A stretch of DNA of 64,000 nucleotides from Cellvibrionales bacterium (GCA_024639455.1 JAHEIH010000003.1:1-64000), one strand, 5' to 3'. Numbered from the stretch's first letter, positions 32,764 through 42,790 are shown. Translations and numbers: made by a program. Notes: generated by a model not told the origin, from the letters alone.

Positions 32764-35150
32764 TGTTTACCCTTGAATCTTAATGCATTAATCACCACCA
32801 CCAACGAACTGAGCGACATGCCGATGGCGGCTTGGTAGGGAAGCACCAAGCCCATCATGGCGAGGGGGATGGCGCAAGCATTGTACAGTAGAGCCCAGCC
32901 GATGTTTTGCATGATAACCATATGGCAGCGGGCTGCCGTTGCTATGGCACTGTCGAGGGTGCGAAGGTCTGGGTTGAGCAGTATGAGGTCGGCGTTGGTT
33001 TTAGCTAATTCGCTGGCCATCCCCATGGCCACCGATAAATCAGCCCCCGCCAGCACACCGACATCGTTGATACCATCGCCCACCATAAGTACCCGTTTGC
33101 CGTGCGCTTGTAGGTCTCGCAGGTAGGTAAGCTTATCCTCTGGGCTAACCCGTGCGCGCCAGTGTTCAATGCCTAGTTCACTGGCGACGTTGGATACAGT
33201 ACTGTCGCTGTCTCCACTGAGTATATCGACCCGTAAACCGCGTTTTTGTAAGGCTTTTACAGTAGCGGCGGCTTGACCGCGTAGGCTGTCGTTGAGACAA
33301 AACCACGCCAGTAGTTCGCCATCGCGGGCGAGGCAAACCCATTGTCCATTGACGGGTGGGGTTTGTTCGCTACCGCAGCAAAATACCGACTGACCCAATC
33401 GGTACACGTGGCCATCCAGGGTGGCCTCAACACCACTACCGGGCACATTACGCCGCTTTTCTAGGACGAGGGTTTGGTGACTGATGTGGTGAAATGCTTT
33501 GGCAATGGGGTGCTCGCTGTCGCGCTCCATCGCGCAAGCGAGCGCTAGACAGGTGCCTTCGTCGAGTTCTGCCTGCGTCACGCAGCGGGTCAGCTGGATA
33601 TGGCCGCTGGTCAACGTTCCAGTTTTGTCGAAAATGACCGTGTCGATGTGTTTGAATTTTTCGATCACATCACCCGCTACCACCAGCATGCCGATCGATT
33701 TTAAGCGGGTGACGGCGGCGGTAAGTGCTGTTGGTGTGGCCAGTGACAACGCGCAGGGGCAGCTAACAACCAATACGGAAAGGCCGATCCACACCGCGTC
33801 TTGCGGTGCCACACTGTACCAATAGGCGGCTGTGATGCTGGCCAGTAGTAATATCGTGGTAACGAATTTGACTGCCAGAGCATCGGCAAAAGCGGCAATC
33901 TTGGGTTTGTTGGCCTGGGCGGTCACCAACATATCGTACACCGCGTGTAAGCGGGAATTGTCTAGGCTGTGGCTGACCTCAATTTGCAGGGGAGACTCAA
34001 TGTTAATGGTGCCGCTGAGTACGGAATCGCCCAGGTCCTTGGATTGTGGCAGCGACTCGCCGGTGAAGGTGGATTCGTCGATACTCGACTGCCCATCCGT
34101 CACGATGCCGTCAACCGCTATGACCTCACCGGGTTTAATCAAGATTCGATCACCCACAGCGATATCGGCCAAGGCGGTGGCGACGTGTGTTTGTTGCGAA
34201 CCTTCACCTCTCAAAACGCTAGCACTGCGCGGGAGTATCGCCCTTAGGGCTGTCGCCGGATCACCCAATTGGTGGCGGGCACGCATTTCAAGATAGCGAC
34301 CCAGCAGCAACAAAAAGGTAAACATGATGATGGAATCAAAGTACACCGCCCCGGTGCCGCTAATCGTCGCTACCATGCTAAGTAGATAGGCGATACCGAT
34401 GGCGATGCTGACAGGAAGATCCATCCCCGCCGATGTAGCCAGTAAGCTGCGCCAGGCGTTGCTGAAGAAGGGGCCGGCGGCGTAAAACACCACCGGGGTG
34501 GCCACCAGTGCACTCACCCACCGCAGGTAGTCTCGATACTCCACGGAGATGTCGCTAACGTCACCGGCATGCAGTCCTATGGCGAACATGCCGACTTGCA
34601 TCATGCCGATAAAGGCGACCCCCAAGCGTTTTAGAAAGAGACGGTCCTCATGGCGTTGGCTGTCTTTTAAAGTGTCGGCAAGATAGGGCTTGGGGCTGTA
34701 GCCCAGCGCGGCGACCTTGCTCACCAAGGCAGATAATTGTGTCTTAGAGTTGTCCCAGCGCACCCGCAAGCGTTTGTCCTGTAGGTTGAGGTGCACATCG
34801 TTTAAGCCAGTTTCGGACTGTAGGGCGTTTTCAATAAGCCAGGTGCAGGCCGCACAGCTAACGCCATCGATCAGAATGTCAGCGCACTGCACACCGTTAG
34901 CTTCAGTCTTCACGAATTCGCGATTAAAGGCGCTTTGATCGTAAAGCGCAAAGTCTTCACGTTGTTCTTGGGACGCTTTGGTGGCGGGTGCGGTACGGTA
35001 TTGGTAATACTGCTTCAAGCCCGCGTCGGCAATGGTTTCTGCTACGGCTTTGCATCCGTAGCAGCACATCGGGCGATCTTTACCGTCGATATGGGCGGCG
35101 ATCGATACGTTATTGGGAATGACATCGTTGCAGTGGTAGCAGTGGGTCAT
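32760..35150 (-). CDS. ccoI: Copper P-type ATPase CcoI (FixI)
   Basis: A 796-residue P1B-type ATPase that supplies copper for cbb3 oxidase. The N-terminus has a cysteine-rich region (CYHC and MCCYGC). A heavy-metal-associated domain carries GVSCAAC (Cys99, Cys102). Eight helices are expected. The ion-channel motif CPC is at 464-466, the phosphorylated Asp508 in DKTGTLT, and the TGES motif at about 363-366. Hinge motif GDGINDV is near the C-terminus. The length is normal for FixI/CcoI. It lies between ccoH and ccoS in the assembly operon, which separates it from general copper-efflux ATPases. Confidence 0.95.
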   Translation of the reverse strand: MTHCYHCNDVIPNNVSIAAHIDGKDRPMCCYGCKAVAETIADAGLKQYYQYRTAPATKASQEQREDFALYDQSAFNREFVKTEANGVQCADILIDGVSCAACTWLIENALQSETGLNDVHLNLQDKRLRVRWDNSKTQLSALVSKVAALGYSPKPYLADTLKDSQRHEDRLFLKRLGVAFIGMMQVGMFAIGLHAGDVSDISVEYRDYLRWVSALVATPVVFYAAGPFFSNAWRSLLATSAGMDLPVSIAIGIAYLLSMVATISGTGAVYFDSIIMFTFLLLLGRYLEMRARHQLGDPATALRAILPRSASVLRGEGSQQTHVATALADIAVGDRILIKPGEVIAVDGIVTDGQSSIDESTFTGESLPQSKDLGDSVLSGTINIESPLQIEVSHSLDNSRLHAVYDMLVTAQANKPKIAAFADALAVKFVTTILLLASITAAYWYSVAPQDAVWIGLSVLVVSCPCALSLATPTALTAAVTRLKSIGMLVVAGDVIEKFKHIDTVIFDKTGTLTSGHIQLTRCVTQAELDEGTCLALACAMERDSEHPIAKAFHHISHQTLVLEKRRNVPGSGVEATLDGHVYRLGQSVFCCGSEQTPPVNGQWVCLARDGELLAWFCLNDSLRGQAAATVKALQKRGLRVDILSGDSDSTVSNVASELGIEHWRARVSPEDKLTYLRDLQAHGKRVLMVGDGINDVGVLAGADLSVAMGMASELAKTNADLILLNPDLRTLDSAIATAARCHMVIMQNIGWALLYNACAIPLAMMGLVLPYQAAIGMSLSSLVVVINALRFKGKQ

Positions 35151-35159
35151 GAGTGCCTA

Positions 35160-35639
35160 TTACAGTGACAGCACCGCGAGGCCGGGTCGGTATTCACCCG
35201 ATAAGCGCCAAGGTTGGCCATTGTCACTCCCCATAAGCTGCACATAATAGCGCTGGTCGGGCAGGGTGCCGGCGCCACGATAGTGGCCGTTGCCTTCGTG
35301 GAATAGAAACACGTTTTGATCGAGTTCGTCACTGGCGGGGTGTAGCAATTTCAAAACGACTTGCTCTGGAAGCGCCCCGTGACTTTTCAATACGGCCACA
35401 GTGGCGTCGCTTCCCAATGTGACCTGGGCTGAAAAGCCCAGGTCATAAGCCAATTTGTCTTGGTCGAGTAACTGATTTATCGCCAAGCCATCTTTGTAGT
35501 AAGTGTCGCTCACCACATCGTCACTGCCATCGATGGCGATATAGACCGTAATCAGACTGGCAGTCATCGCGGTGCCCATCAAACAAATGATGAACCATGG
35601 CCAAAAGTGCTTGTACCAGGGGGCTGATTCTTGCTGCAT
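35160..35639 (-). CDS. ccoH: cbb3 oxidase assembly protein CcoH (FixH)
   Basis: A 159-residue membrane protein with one N-terminal helix (about residues 14-34, preceded by PWYKHFWPWF) and a periplasmic domain of about 120 residues. PWYKxFWPWF and DTYYKDGLAIN are family hallmarks of FixH/CcoH, which stabilises early cbb3 assembly intermediates. The start ATG overlaps the ccoG stop codon (TAATG), and the gene ends nine bases before ccoI. No anomaly is seen. Confidence 0.93.
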   Translation of the reverse strand: MQQESAPWYKHFWPWFIICLMGTAMTASLITVYIAIDGSDDVVSDTYYKDGLAINQLLDQDKLAYDLGFSAQVTLGSDATVAVLKSHGALPEQVVLKLLHPASDELDQNVFLFHEGNGHYRGAGTLPDQRYYVQLMGSDNGQPWRLSGEYRPGLAVLSL

Positions 35640-37051
35640 TACATTGTCCTTGGGCCTAAGAAACGGCTTTCTGATGTCGCTGATAAATTACCAGATTCGC
35701 TGCTGACTGAGAACTCAATTTCGGTCGAGGTCTCGCGAAGGTAGGCGGGATCGGCTTCCAAGCGCAGTGGTAACTCGACGATTTCACCTGCCGGTGCCTC
35801 GATGGTATTGTTGCCGCTAATGGCTAATTCTTTGATGCCGCTGGCACTGACGACAAAGCGGTGGGCGTGGTCATCCATGTTGATGATCTTAAGGGTGTAG
35901 ATGTTTTCGATCATCCCCATATTGTTGGTGGTGTATAGGCTGTTGCGGTCGCGAATGGCATCGACCTCCAGTGGAGTGCGCAGATAAATACGGGCACCAA
36001 AGGCGACTACCATCACCAAAATGCCCACCGCGTAACCAATTAACCGTGGCCTTAACCAGTGCACCTCTTTGCCGTTAAGAGCGTTTTCACTGGTGTAGCG
36101 AATAAGGCCCTTGTCGTAACCCATTTTGTCCATGACTGAGTTACAGGCGTCGATACACAGTGCACAGGTAATGCACTCATATTGCATGCCGTTGCGAATG
36201 TCGATGCCAGTGGGGCAAACCTGTACACACAGTTCACAATCGATACAGTCGCCCTTGTCCTCGGGCTTGGATGCATGGCGTTTGCGCGCACCGCGCGGTT
36301 CACCGCGGGCCGTGTCGTAACTCACAGTCAGCGTGTCGGCGTCGAACATCACCGACTGGAAACGCGCGTAGGGGCACATGTACAAACACACCTGTTCACG
36401 CATGTAGCCGGCGTTAATGTAGGTCGCCAAGGTGAAGAAAATCGTAAACGCTACTGCCCACATGTTGGCTTGCAGGCCCAACAGATCAGGGATCAATTCG
36501 CGAATCGGGGTAAAGTAACCAATGAAGGTCACCCCGGTCAGGGCGGCGAAGCCCATCCACATGACGTGTTTCAGAGATTTACGCCACGCTTTGTTGAAAC
36601 TCAATGGCGATTTATCCAACTTGATACGCTGGTTACGCGTACCTTCTGAAAACTGCTCGGCCCACATGAAAATACTGGTCCACACGGTCTGAGGACAGGT
36701 GTATCCACACCATACACGCCCCGCCCACACGGTGACGAAAAATAACGACCACGCGGCGATAATCAGCACCCATGCTAGCATACTTAAGTCTTGTGGCCAG
36801 AAGGTCAGGCCGAGAATGTGAAACTTTCGCGCTGGCAGGTCAAACAGTACCGATTGGCGCTCTCCCCAATGGATCCAAGGCAGCAAAAAGTAGCCAAGAA
36901 GAAGCGGCCAGCCAGTAAATAATCGTACACGCTGGAAGAAACCTTCAATTTTTCGGGTGTAAATTTTTTCGCGCTTTTGATAAAGGTCGACCTCGCTGAC
37001 TTCGGCGGGGGCGAACTCGGAAACATCATGCAGAGGGATTTTGTCAGACAC
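35639..37051 (-). CDS. ccoG: CcoG, 4Fe-4S cupric reductase for cbb3 assembly
   Basis: A 470-residue membrane iron-sulfur protein (FixG/RdxA family). It has about five helices, a YTCPQTVWT cysteine motif, and two ferredoxin-like clusters, CIDCELCVQVCP and CITCALCIDAC, then a C-terminal Ig-like domain. CcoG reduces Cu(II) for oxidase assembly. I prefer the GTG start at 37049-37051: it has AAGGA at a good distance and yields the usual VSDKIPLHDV-type beginning followed by LYQKREKIYTRKIEG. A longer GTG start at 37112-37114, 21 codons upstream, is possible but lacks a convincing ribosome site. It is transcribed directly after ccoP. Confidence 0.93.
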   Translation of the reverse strand: MSDKIPLHDVSEFAPAEVSEVDLYQKREKIYTRKIEGFFQRVRLFTGWPLLLGYFLLPWIHWGERQSVLFDLPARKFHILGLTFWPQDLSMLAWVLIIAAWSLFFVTVWAGRVWCGYTCPQTVWTSIFMWAEQFSEGTRNQRIKLDKSPLSFNKAWRKSLKHVMWMGFAALTGVTFIGYFTPIRELIPDLLGLQANMWAVAFTIFFTLATYINAGYMREQVCLYMCPYARFQSVMFDADTLTVSYDTARGEPRGARKRHASKPEDKGDCIDCELCVQVCPTGIDIRNGMQYECITCALCIDACNSVMDKMGYDKGLIRYTSENALNGKEVHWLRPRLIGYAVGILVMVVAFGARIYLRTPLEVDAIRDRNSLYTTNNMGMIENIYTLKIINMDDHAHRFVVSASGIKELAISGNNTIEAPAGEIVELPLRLEADPAYLRETSTEIEFSVSSESGNLSATSESRFLGPRTM

Positions 37052-37122
37052 GTGAATTGTCCTTTCGCTGCTTTCATCGAGAGTGTTGGGAGCGATAAAT
37101 ACCGCCCCCGACACGTTAAAGA

Positions 37123-38007
37123 TTACTTGTTGCTTAGGCTCTTAACATAAGCGGCTACCACATGGATCTTTGGTTCTTGCAGGAGATCCTTGAAGGCGGG
37201 CATGCGGCCATTGCGGCCTGCGCGAAGGGTGTGTGCGATCATGGCGGGTGAACCGCCATAGAGCCACACGTTGTCGGTCAAGTTGGGCGCTCCCATGAAC
37301 TTGTTACCCGTCCCGTCTGGACCGTGACACGCCACACACATCGCCATGTATTGTGGTTGGCCTGCAGCCACGCGCTCTGGGTCGGCTTGGCGACCAGAAA
37401 GACTGATCACGTAGGCAGCGACATTCTTGATGCCCTCATCACCTAGAATAGTTTGCCACGGAGGCATGGCGGCTTGACGACCGTGCAAAATGGTTGTCAT
37501 TAGGGTCTGCTGGTCGCTGCCGTAAAGCCAGTCGCTATCCGTCAAATTGGGGAAACCATAGGCACCGCGGGCGTCCGAACCGTGGCATTGAGCACAGTTG
37601 TTAGCAAAGATTCGTGCCCCCATTTTCATGGCAGCAGCGTTTGACGCCAGTTCATCCATGTCTGTCGCCGCATAGCCTTCCAATATAGGCTGCAAGCGCT
37701 CGTTGGCGTAGTCCATTTCACTTTGCCACTGGCCTACCGATGTCCAGCCTAATACGCCTTTGAAATTACCCATACCGGGGAAGGCAATGAGGTAGCCGAT
37801 GCCGAAAATGATGGTCAGTACAAACATTTTGAACCACCACGCAGGCAGGGGATTGTCGTATTCTTCGATACCGTCGTAGACATGACCTGTCGTGCGGTCA
37901 TTTTCATCGCGAACTTCAGTCTTACGATTGGCAAATAAGACCCATGTGACCAGCGCAATGCTAACGGTGGTCAATACAATAACCCAACCACTCCAAAAAC
38001 TAGTCAT
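37123..38007 (-). CDS. ccoP: cbb3 oxidase di-haem subunit CcoP
   Basis: A 294-residue membrane-anchored cytochrome c. It has two N-terminal helices (about residues 3-25 and 58-75), with the CcoP-specific GHVYDGIEEYDNPLPAWW between. The periplasmic part carries two haem-binding motifs, CAQCH at 138-142 and CVACH at 224-228, each with a later methionine ligand. It passes electrons to CcoO and CcoN. The start overlaps ccoQ by eight bases. Confidence 0.97.
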   Translation of the reverse strand: MTSFWSGWVIVLTTVSIALVTWVLFANRKTEVRDENDRTTGHVYDGIEEYDNPLPAWWFKMFVLTIIFGIGYLIAFPGMGNFKGVLGWTSVGQWQSEMDYANERLQPILEGYAATDMDELASNAAAMKMGARIFANNCAQCHGSDARGAYGFPNLTDSDWLYGSDQQTLMTTILHGRQAAMPPWQTILGDEGIKNVAAYVISLSGRQADPERVAAGQPQYMAMCVACHGPDGTGNKFMGAPNLTDNVWLYGGSPAMIAHTLRAGRNGRMPAFKDLLQEPKIHVVAAYVKSLSNK

Positions 38008-38200
38008 GCTCGTTTCCTCGTTGTTGCTCGGCCTGTTTCGCTTCCGGATCGCCCTTTAAGACTTCACGAAAAGGAATGTTGGCCGCATCATCAAAAGATT
38101 GTTTACGTTTGCCGCTGTAGGTCCACCAAAAAATAGCCATGAAGGCTAGAAAGGCGAGAACCGTGGCCAGCGAACGAAAAATGTTGATATCTAGATCCAT
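38000..38200 (-). CDS. ccoQ: cbb3 oxidase small subunit CcoQ
   Basis: A 66-residue protein with one membrane helix (about residues 8-27) followed by SGKRKQSFDDAANIPF, the usual CcoQ tail, which is recognised by length and position. CcoQ stabilises the interaction of CcoP with the CcoNO core. It lies four bases after ccoO and overlaps ccoP. Confidence 0.92.
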   Translation of the reverse strand: MDLDINIFRSLATVLAFLAFMAIFWWTYSGKRKQSFDDAANIPFREVLKGDPEAKQAEQQRGNEHD

Positions 38201-38204
38201 AGTG

Positions 38205-38825
38205 TTATCGCTTGTATTTCAGCAGCAGACCAAGGTTCTGCAGGTAGGCGACCAACGCGTCGATTTCATACGCGGGTTGGCCATTGATCATGACGGAGTC
38301 GCTGGCGCTAGCGATGTCTTCATCGGTGTAAGGCACGCCAAGTGTTTGCAAGGTAGCAATTTTCTTAGGTGTGTCCTCAGCGTTAACACGTTGCTCAAAC
38401 AACCAAGGGAAAGCCGGCATATTTGACTCAGGTACCACGTCGCGAGGGTTGTACAAGTGTGCCTTGTGCCACTCATCAGAATAGCGGCCACCGACGCGAG
38501 CAAGATCCGGCCCGGTGCGTTTTGAACCCCACAGGAAGGGGTGGTCATAGACGGATTCGCCCGCCACAGAATAATGGCCATAGCGCTCGGTTTCAGCACG
38601 GAAGGGGCGAATCATCTGCGAGTGGCAGGTGTTGCAACCCTCGCGAATGTAAATATCACGACCTTCTAATTGCAGTGCGGTCAAAGGTTTCAGGCCTTGG
38701 ATAGGTTCATTGGTTTGCTTGCTAAAAAATAGCGGAACAATCTCAACCAAGAAACCAAAGCTGATTGCAAATACAATGAGCACGACCATCAAGGGGAGGT
38801 TCTTTTCGACGAATTCGTGATTCAT
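38205..38825 (-). CDS. ccoO: cbb3 oxidase mono-haem subunit CcoO
   Basis: A 206-residue membrane-anchored cytochrome c (FixO). One N-terminal helix is at about residues 11-33. The haem motif is CNTCH at 64-68, in the highly conserved [30 protein letters not shown] sequence follows ([29 protein letters not shown]), with the axial methionine in the SNMP. Its ATG overlaps the ccoN stop. CcoO takes electrons from CcoP to CcoN. Confidence 0.97.
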   Translation of the reverse strand: MNHEFVEKNLPLMVVLIVFAISFGFLVEIVPLFFSKQTNEPIQGLKPLTALQLEGRDIYIREGCNTCHSQMIRPFRAETERYGHYSVAGESVYDHPFLWGSKRTGPDLARVGGRYSDEWHKAHLYNPRDVVPESNMPAFPWLFEQRVNAEDTPKKIATLQTLGVPYTDEDIASASDSVMINGQPAYEIDALVAYLQNLGLLLKYKR

Positions 38826-40258
38826 TAGGCGGCTCCTTTCACAACCAGGGTGTCGCTAGATTTTTCTTCTTGTTGGATGGTTTTCCACACGTTGTAGGCC
38901 ATCAGGAACATACCGCCCAAGAAAATTGCGCCACCAATAAAACGTACGATGTAACCGGGATAACTGGCTTCCACTGATTCCACAAAGCTGTAGGTCAAGG
39001 TGCCGTCGGAGTTGTACGCGCGCCACATCAAACCTTGCAGAATGCCGTTCACCCACAGGGCTGCAATGTAAAGCACGGTGCCAATGGTCGACATCCAGAA
39101 GTGGATATTGATCAGGCGAACGCTGTACATGCCATCTTTGTTGAATAACACGGGGATCAAGTGATAAATAGAGCCGATACTGATCATGGCTACCCAACCG
39201 AGCGCGCCAGAGTGCACGTGACCAATCGTCCAGTCGGTATAGTGCGACATGGCGTTAACGGTTTTGATTGACATCATGGGGCCTTCGAAAGTCGACATGC
39301 CATAGAAGGACAGCGACACCACCAAGAAACGCAACACAGGGTCGGTGCGCAGTTTGTGCCAGGCGCCTGATAAGGTCATCATACCGTTGATCATGCCACC
39401 CCAGCTGGGAGCCAACAGGATGAGAGACATGATCATACCTAAGCTTTGCGTCCAGTCGGGAAGAGCTGTGTAGTGAAGGTGGTGAGGGCCGGCCCAAATA
39501 TAGACGCCAACTAACGCCCAAAAGTGCACGATAGACAGACGATAGCTGTAAACAGGGCGTTCAGCTTGCTTGGGAACGAAGTAGTACATCATGCCCAAAA
39601 AACCGGCGGTGAGGAAGAAGCCAACGGCATTGTGGCCATACCACCACTGGATCATCGCGTCAGTCGCACCAGCATAGGCCGAGTAAGATTTCCACATGCT
39701 GACGGGGAGTGCGGCACTGTTAATAAGGTGCAGCACGGCAACGGTCACAATGAACGCGCCAAAGAACCAGTTGGCTACATAAATGTGGCTGGTTTTGCGC
39801 TTGGCAATGGTGCCAAAGAACAAGATCGCGTAAGCCACCCAAACCACAGTGATCAAAATATCGATGGGCCATTCCAATTCGGCGTATTCCTTTGTGCTGG
39901 TGTAGCCTAGGGGAAGAGTGATAGCGGCTAGTACAATGACAAGTTGCCAGCCCCAAAATACGAAACTCGCCAATTTGTCGGAAAGCAAGCGGGCGTAGCA
40001 TGTGCGCTGAACGATATATAGCGAGGTGGCCATCAGGGCGCAGCCGCCGAAGGCGAAAATGACCGCGTTGGTATGCAGCGGACGCAGGCGACCGAAGTGG
40101 AACCATTGCAGGTGCATGTTGATGTCGGGCCAGACAAGTTCAGCGGCGATGAAAACACCGACAAACATGCCCACAATGCCCCAAACTACAGTCATGATGG
40201 CGAATTTCTTCACCACATCCATGCTGTATTCTGGATGTTCAATAGGCGTATGACTCAT
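38825..40258 (-). CDS. ccoN: cbb3 oxidase catalytic subunit CcoN
   Basis: A 477-residue haem-copper oxidase subunit I of the C family with 12 predicted helices. It holds [10 protein letters not shown] with the CuB histidine, [15 protein letters not shown] residues ([13 protein letters not shown]), and [13 protein letters not shown] and [14 protein letters not shown] with haem ligands. It is the high-affinity oxygen-reducing and proton-pumping core. Gene order N-O-Q-P is standard. A YIP1-family gene lies 22 bases upstream on the same strand, and no separate promoter fits between them, so ccoN is probably transcribed with it. Confidence 0.98.
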   Translation of the reverse strand: MSHTPIEHPEYSMDVVKKFAIMTVVWGIVGMFVGVFIAAELVWPDINMHLQWFHFGRLRPLHTNAVIFAFGGCALMATSLYIVQRTCYARLLSDKLASFVFWGWQLVIVLAAITLPLGYTSTKEYAELEWPIDILITVVWVAYAILFFGTIAKRKTSHIYVANWFFGAFIVTVAVLHLINSAALPVSMWKSYSAYAGATDAMIQWWYGHNAVGFFLTAGFLGMMYYFVPKQAERPVYSYRLSIVHFWALVGVYIWAGPHHLHYTALPDWTQSLGMIMSLILLAPSWGGMINGMMTLSGAWHKLRTDPVLRFLVVSLSFYGMSTFEGPMMSIKTVNAMSHYTDWTIGHVHSGALGWVAMISIGSIYHLIPVLFNKDGMYSVRLINIHFWMSTIGTVLYIAALWVNGILQGLMWRAYNSDGTLTYSFVESVEASYPGYIVRFIGGAIFLGGMFLMAYNVWKTIQQEEKSSDTLVVKGAA

Positions 40259-40280
40259 GAGTGATGTCCTAGTTGTAAAA

Positions 40281-40880
40281 TTAATCTGTAAACGCGGGAG
40301 CGGCGCCCATATCCCAGAGGATCACTGACGCGCCGAGAATGACCACGATGGCCACTAAGCACACAGCAATAATGGCGCTTGAAAACAAGAAGCCACGCTC
40401 TTCGGGGATTTGCATCACGCGGGGGATGCCGATGTAGAGCAGGTAGGTTGACCAGCTAACTGCGATAATGCCGACGGTAAAATCGACAATTAATTGGGGG
40501 GTGATGCCCACTATTCCCGCCAGGAATAAGGGGGTCGCCGTTAAGCCGGCGATACGAACACCCTTGGTCAATGATGAGTCTGCGCCGTAAGTCGCCGACA
40601 TCCAGTGAATGAACCAACCAATACCGAAAATGGCGCCAACTTGAGCGAAGTAGAAAAGTGGAATCATGCGGTTAGCGCTTTCTGTGGTCAGTTTTGTGGG
40701 TAGGCCGTCGCCCACCGTCCATCCCACTTGGGTAGTGCCATAATAAAAAGCGGCGGCGGGAATGATGGCCAATAACACGCTGTAGATCATGCCGAGGTCG
40801 GCAGCATCATTAGGCATTTTGGCGACGTTATCCCACGTCGACTTAGGACTAAGTAAAATACTGATCAGGTATTTGAACAT
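40281..40880 (-). CDS. YIP1-family membrane protein, first gene of the cbb3 operon
   Basis: A 199-residue integral membrane protein with about five helices, matching the YIP1 family (bacterial Yip1 domain) through [20 protein letters not shown], which is the usual start of that family, and [12 protein letters not shown]. The bacterial function is unknown. It precedes ccoN with only 22 bases between, and has a strong ribosome site, GAGGAAAG, eight bases before its ATG. A predicted Fnr-dependent promoter lies directly upstream, so it leads the oxidase operon. Its link to the oxidase is inference from gene order. Confidence 0.85.
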   Translation of the reverse strand: MFKYLISILLSPKSTWDNVAKMPNDAADLGMIYSVLLAIIPAAAFYYGTTQVGWTVGDGLPTKLTTESANRMIPLFYFAQVGAIFGIGWFIHWMSATYGADSSLTKGVRIAGLTATPLFLAGIVGITPQLIVDFTVGIIAVSWSTYLLYIGIPRVMQIPEERGFLFSSAIIAVCLVAIVVILGASVILWDMGAAPAFTD

Positions 40881-40919
40881 TGTCTTTCCTCAGACAGATT
40901 TAGAAATTTGAGCAAATGG

Positions 40920-40961
40920 ATTGTAAAAGCTGAAACGCGTGGTCGACTTGACGCATATCAA
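40920..40961 (-). promoter_or_regulatory. Fnr/Anr-dependent class II promoter of YIP1-ccoNOQP operon
   Basis: On the minus strand TTGATATGCGTCAA (40961-40948) matches the Fnr/Anr box TTGAT-N4-ATCAA in nine of ten conserved positions. A -10 element TACAAT lies at 40925-40920. A start site about seven bases further on, near 40913, would put the centre of the box (40954.5) at -41.5, the class II activation position. The leader is then about 33 bases to the YIP1 ATG. The regulator gene fnr begins 70 bases upstream in the same direction. Binding is a prediction. Confidence 0.72.
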
Positions 40962-40978
40962 ACCGACCGATGTTGTTG

Positions 40979-41752
40979 CTATTTAATACCGGCGATTTCA
41001 CGAATTTTTTCCATGTCGCTAATTTTGAGTTCTTTGTTTTGTAGCTCGATGACGCCTTGCTTCGAGAATTTCGATAAAATACGGCTCACTGTTTCGATGG
41101 TCAGGCCAAGGTAGTTGGCAATATCGGTGCGCGACATGGGCAATCTAAATTCTGTCGCGGAAAACTTGCGGCGTACGTTGCGAGCTGAGAGGCTCAGTAT
41201 CAAAGCGGCGATCCGCTCATCGGCGGAGTTTTTACCCAACCAACTAATCAGTCTTTGGTCGTTGGCTATTTCTCGGCTCATTAGCTGCATGAAGTGGCGT
41301 TGCAGTGAGGGCAATTCGTTGCTGAGTATGCCTAGCGAGTCATAAGGGATTTCGCATACCGCGCTGCGCTCTAGAGCGACCGCCGAGCTGGCGTGAGAAA
41401 AGTCAGAAATACCGTCCATGCCGAAAATTTCGCCAGGCATGTAAAAACCATTGATTTGCTCTTTGCCACTGGGGGATAGACTGTAGGTTTTGATTGTGCC
41501 TGAGCGAACGGCAAAGATGGATTTGAAATTGTCGCCTTGATTAAACAGGTGGTGTCCTTTGTCAATGGGACGCGAGCGCAATACGATGTTATCGATTTGC
41601 TCAATATCTTCAGTGCTGACGGCGATGGGGAGACACAGACTGCCAAGGCGACAATTGCTACAGCTGGCTCGATGGTCATGATCACAAGTGACGTCTTTGA
41701 CGGATATATCGCTGGCAAGAATGTTCATTGCATCGTCCTGTTGCTGAGACAT
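40979..41752 (-). CDS. fnr: Fnr/Anr oxygen-sensing transcription regulator
   Basis: A 257-residue Crp/Fnr regulator. Four cysteines for the oxygen-labile [4Fe-4S] cluster are visible: Cys31, Cys34 and Cys40 in SCSNCRLGSLC, plus Cys133 in SAVCEIPY. Cys23 is an extra. The cAMP-like beta-roll is followed by a helix-turn-helix (MSRTDIANYLGLTIETVSRI). Glu, Ser and Arg of ETVSR, which read TTGAT half-sites in Fnr, are kept. AAGGAA precedes the ATG. It is next to the cbb3 operon that carries its predicted binding site, so it should switch on the oxidase at low oxygen. No Fnr box is visible before its own gene. Confidence 0.95.
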   Translation of the reverse strand: MSQQQDDAMNILASDISVKDVTCDHDHRASCSNCRLGSLCLPIAVSTEDIEQIDNIVLRSRPIDKGHHLFNQGDNFKSIFAVRSGTIKTYSLSPSGKEQINGFYMPGEIFGMDGISDFSHASSAVALERSAVCEIPYDSLGILSNELPSLQRHFMQLMSREIANDQRLISWLGKNSADERIAALILSLSARNVRRKFSATEFRLPMSRTDIANYLGLTIETVSRILSKFSKQGVIELQNKELKISDMEKIREIAGIK

Positions 41753-41848
41753 ATTAGTAATTCCTTAAATAATAAACATCTAAACTAAATATTGCTAGCT
41801 AAAACTTTCGCTAAAATCGAAATTAAAAAGGCATTTATATTCGGTTTA

Positions 41849-42790
41849 TTAGAATAAAGTCGACTCTTTCCAAAGCATGCCGAGTACCTGTTGGCCATCT
41901 CGAATCTTTCTTATTTGTTCGAATAACGTAACTGCCTCAGTATAGTTGCTTGTCAGATAATTCAACCATTGTTTCATCCGGTTGGCGGTATAGCGCGGTT
42001 CGTAGGTGTCTATGGTGTATTCTTGAAATCGAATAAGTAAGGGAATGATGTCACGCCATGCCATGCGTTCGCCGCCATGAACAATTTGCGACGCTAATCC
42101 AGGGTTGGCCACCATGCCGCGGCCAATCATGACGTCTTCGCAGCCGCTGACTTCACGACAGCGATGAAATTGTTCTGGGGTCCACACTTCGCCGTTGGCA
42201 ATCAAAGGGATGTCTATGGCGTTGCGCAAGGCGGCTAAATCTTCCCAGTACGCAGGGGGCTTGTAGCCGTCCGTTTTGGTGCGGGCGTGCACCACTAATT
42301 CTGTCGCGCCACCATCGTTACAGGCTAGGGCATTTTCCATGGCCAATAATTTATCGGCATAGCCAAGGCGCATTTTGGCGGTCACCGGGACATGGTTTGG
42401 CACGGCGCGGCGAATGGCGCTGACAACGTTATAGAGGCGCTCTGGCGTGCGCAGAAGGGCGGCGCCTCCGTCACTATTATTCACTGTTTTGGCGGGGCAA
42501 CCGAAGTTGAGATCGATCCCGAGTGCGCCCATTTCGGCGGCGCGCACCGCATTGGCGGCCATGCAGTCAGGGTCACTACCCAAAAGTTGCACATAAACAG
42601 GTGTGCCGACAGGCGTCTTGCAACCATTGGCTAATTCTGGGCAAAGCCTCAGGTAGGTTTTTTTGGGGAGTAGGGTGCTGGTGACCCGGACGAATTCAGT
42701 GACGCAGCGGTCAATGCCGCCAAAGGTTGTCAGCATGTCACGCATAGTGTGATCGACTACCCCTTCCATTGGGGCCAACAAGATTCGCAA
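41849..42790 (-). CDS. dusC: tRNA-dihydrouridine(16) synthase DusC
   Basis: A 313-residue FMN enzyme that reduces uridine in tRNA. It starts at a TTG codon (42788-42790) with GGAG seven bases before. This start gives LRILLAPMEGVVDH, matching the E. coli DusC beginning. An upstream ATG in frame, 53 codons earlier, would add an unlikely extension. Catalytic Cys is in LNFGCPAKTVNNS, FMN-binding residues in IGRGMVANP, and GTPVYVQLLGSD is conserved. The family segment RMKQWLNYL favours DusC over DusA/DusB. It diverges from ndk. Confidence 0.9.
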   Translation of the reverse strand: MRILLAPMEGVVDHTMRDMLTTFGGIDRCVTEFVRVTSTLLPKKTYLRLCPELANGCKTPVGTPVYVQLLGSDPDCMAANAVRAAEMGALGIDLNFGCPAKTVNNSDGGAALLRTPERLYNVVSAIRRAVPNHVPVTAKMRLGYADKLLAMENALACNDGGATELVVHARTKTDGYKPPAYWEDLAALRNAIDIPLIANGEVWTPEQFHRCREVSGCEDVMIGRGMVANPGLASQIVHGGERMAWRDIIPLLIRFQEYTIDTYEPRYTANRMKQWLNYLTSNYTEAVTLFEQIRKIRDGQQVLGMLWKESTLF

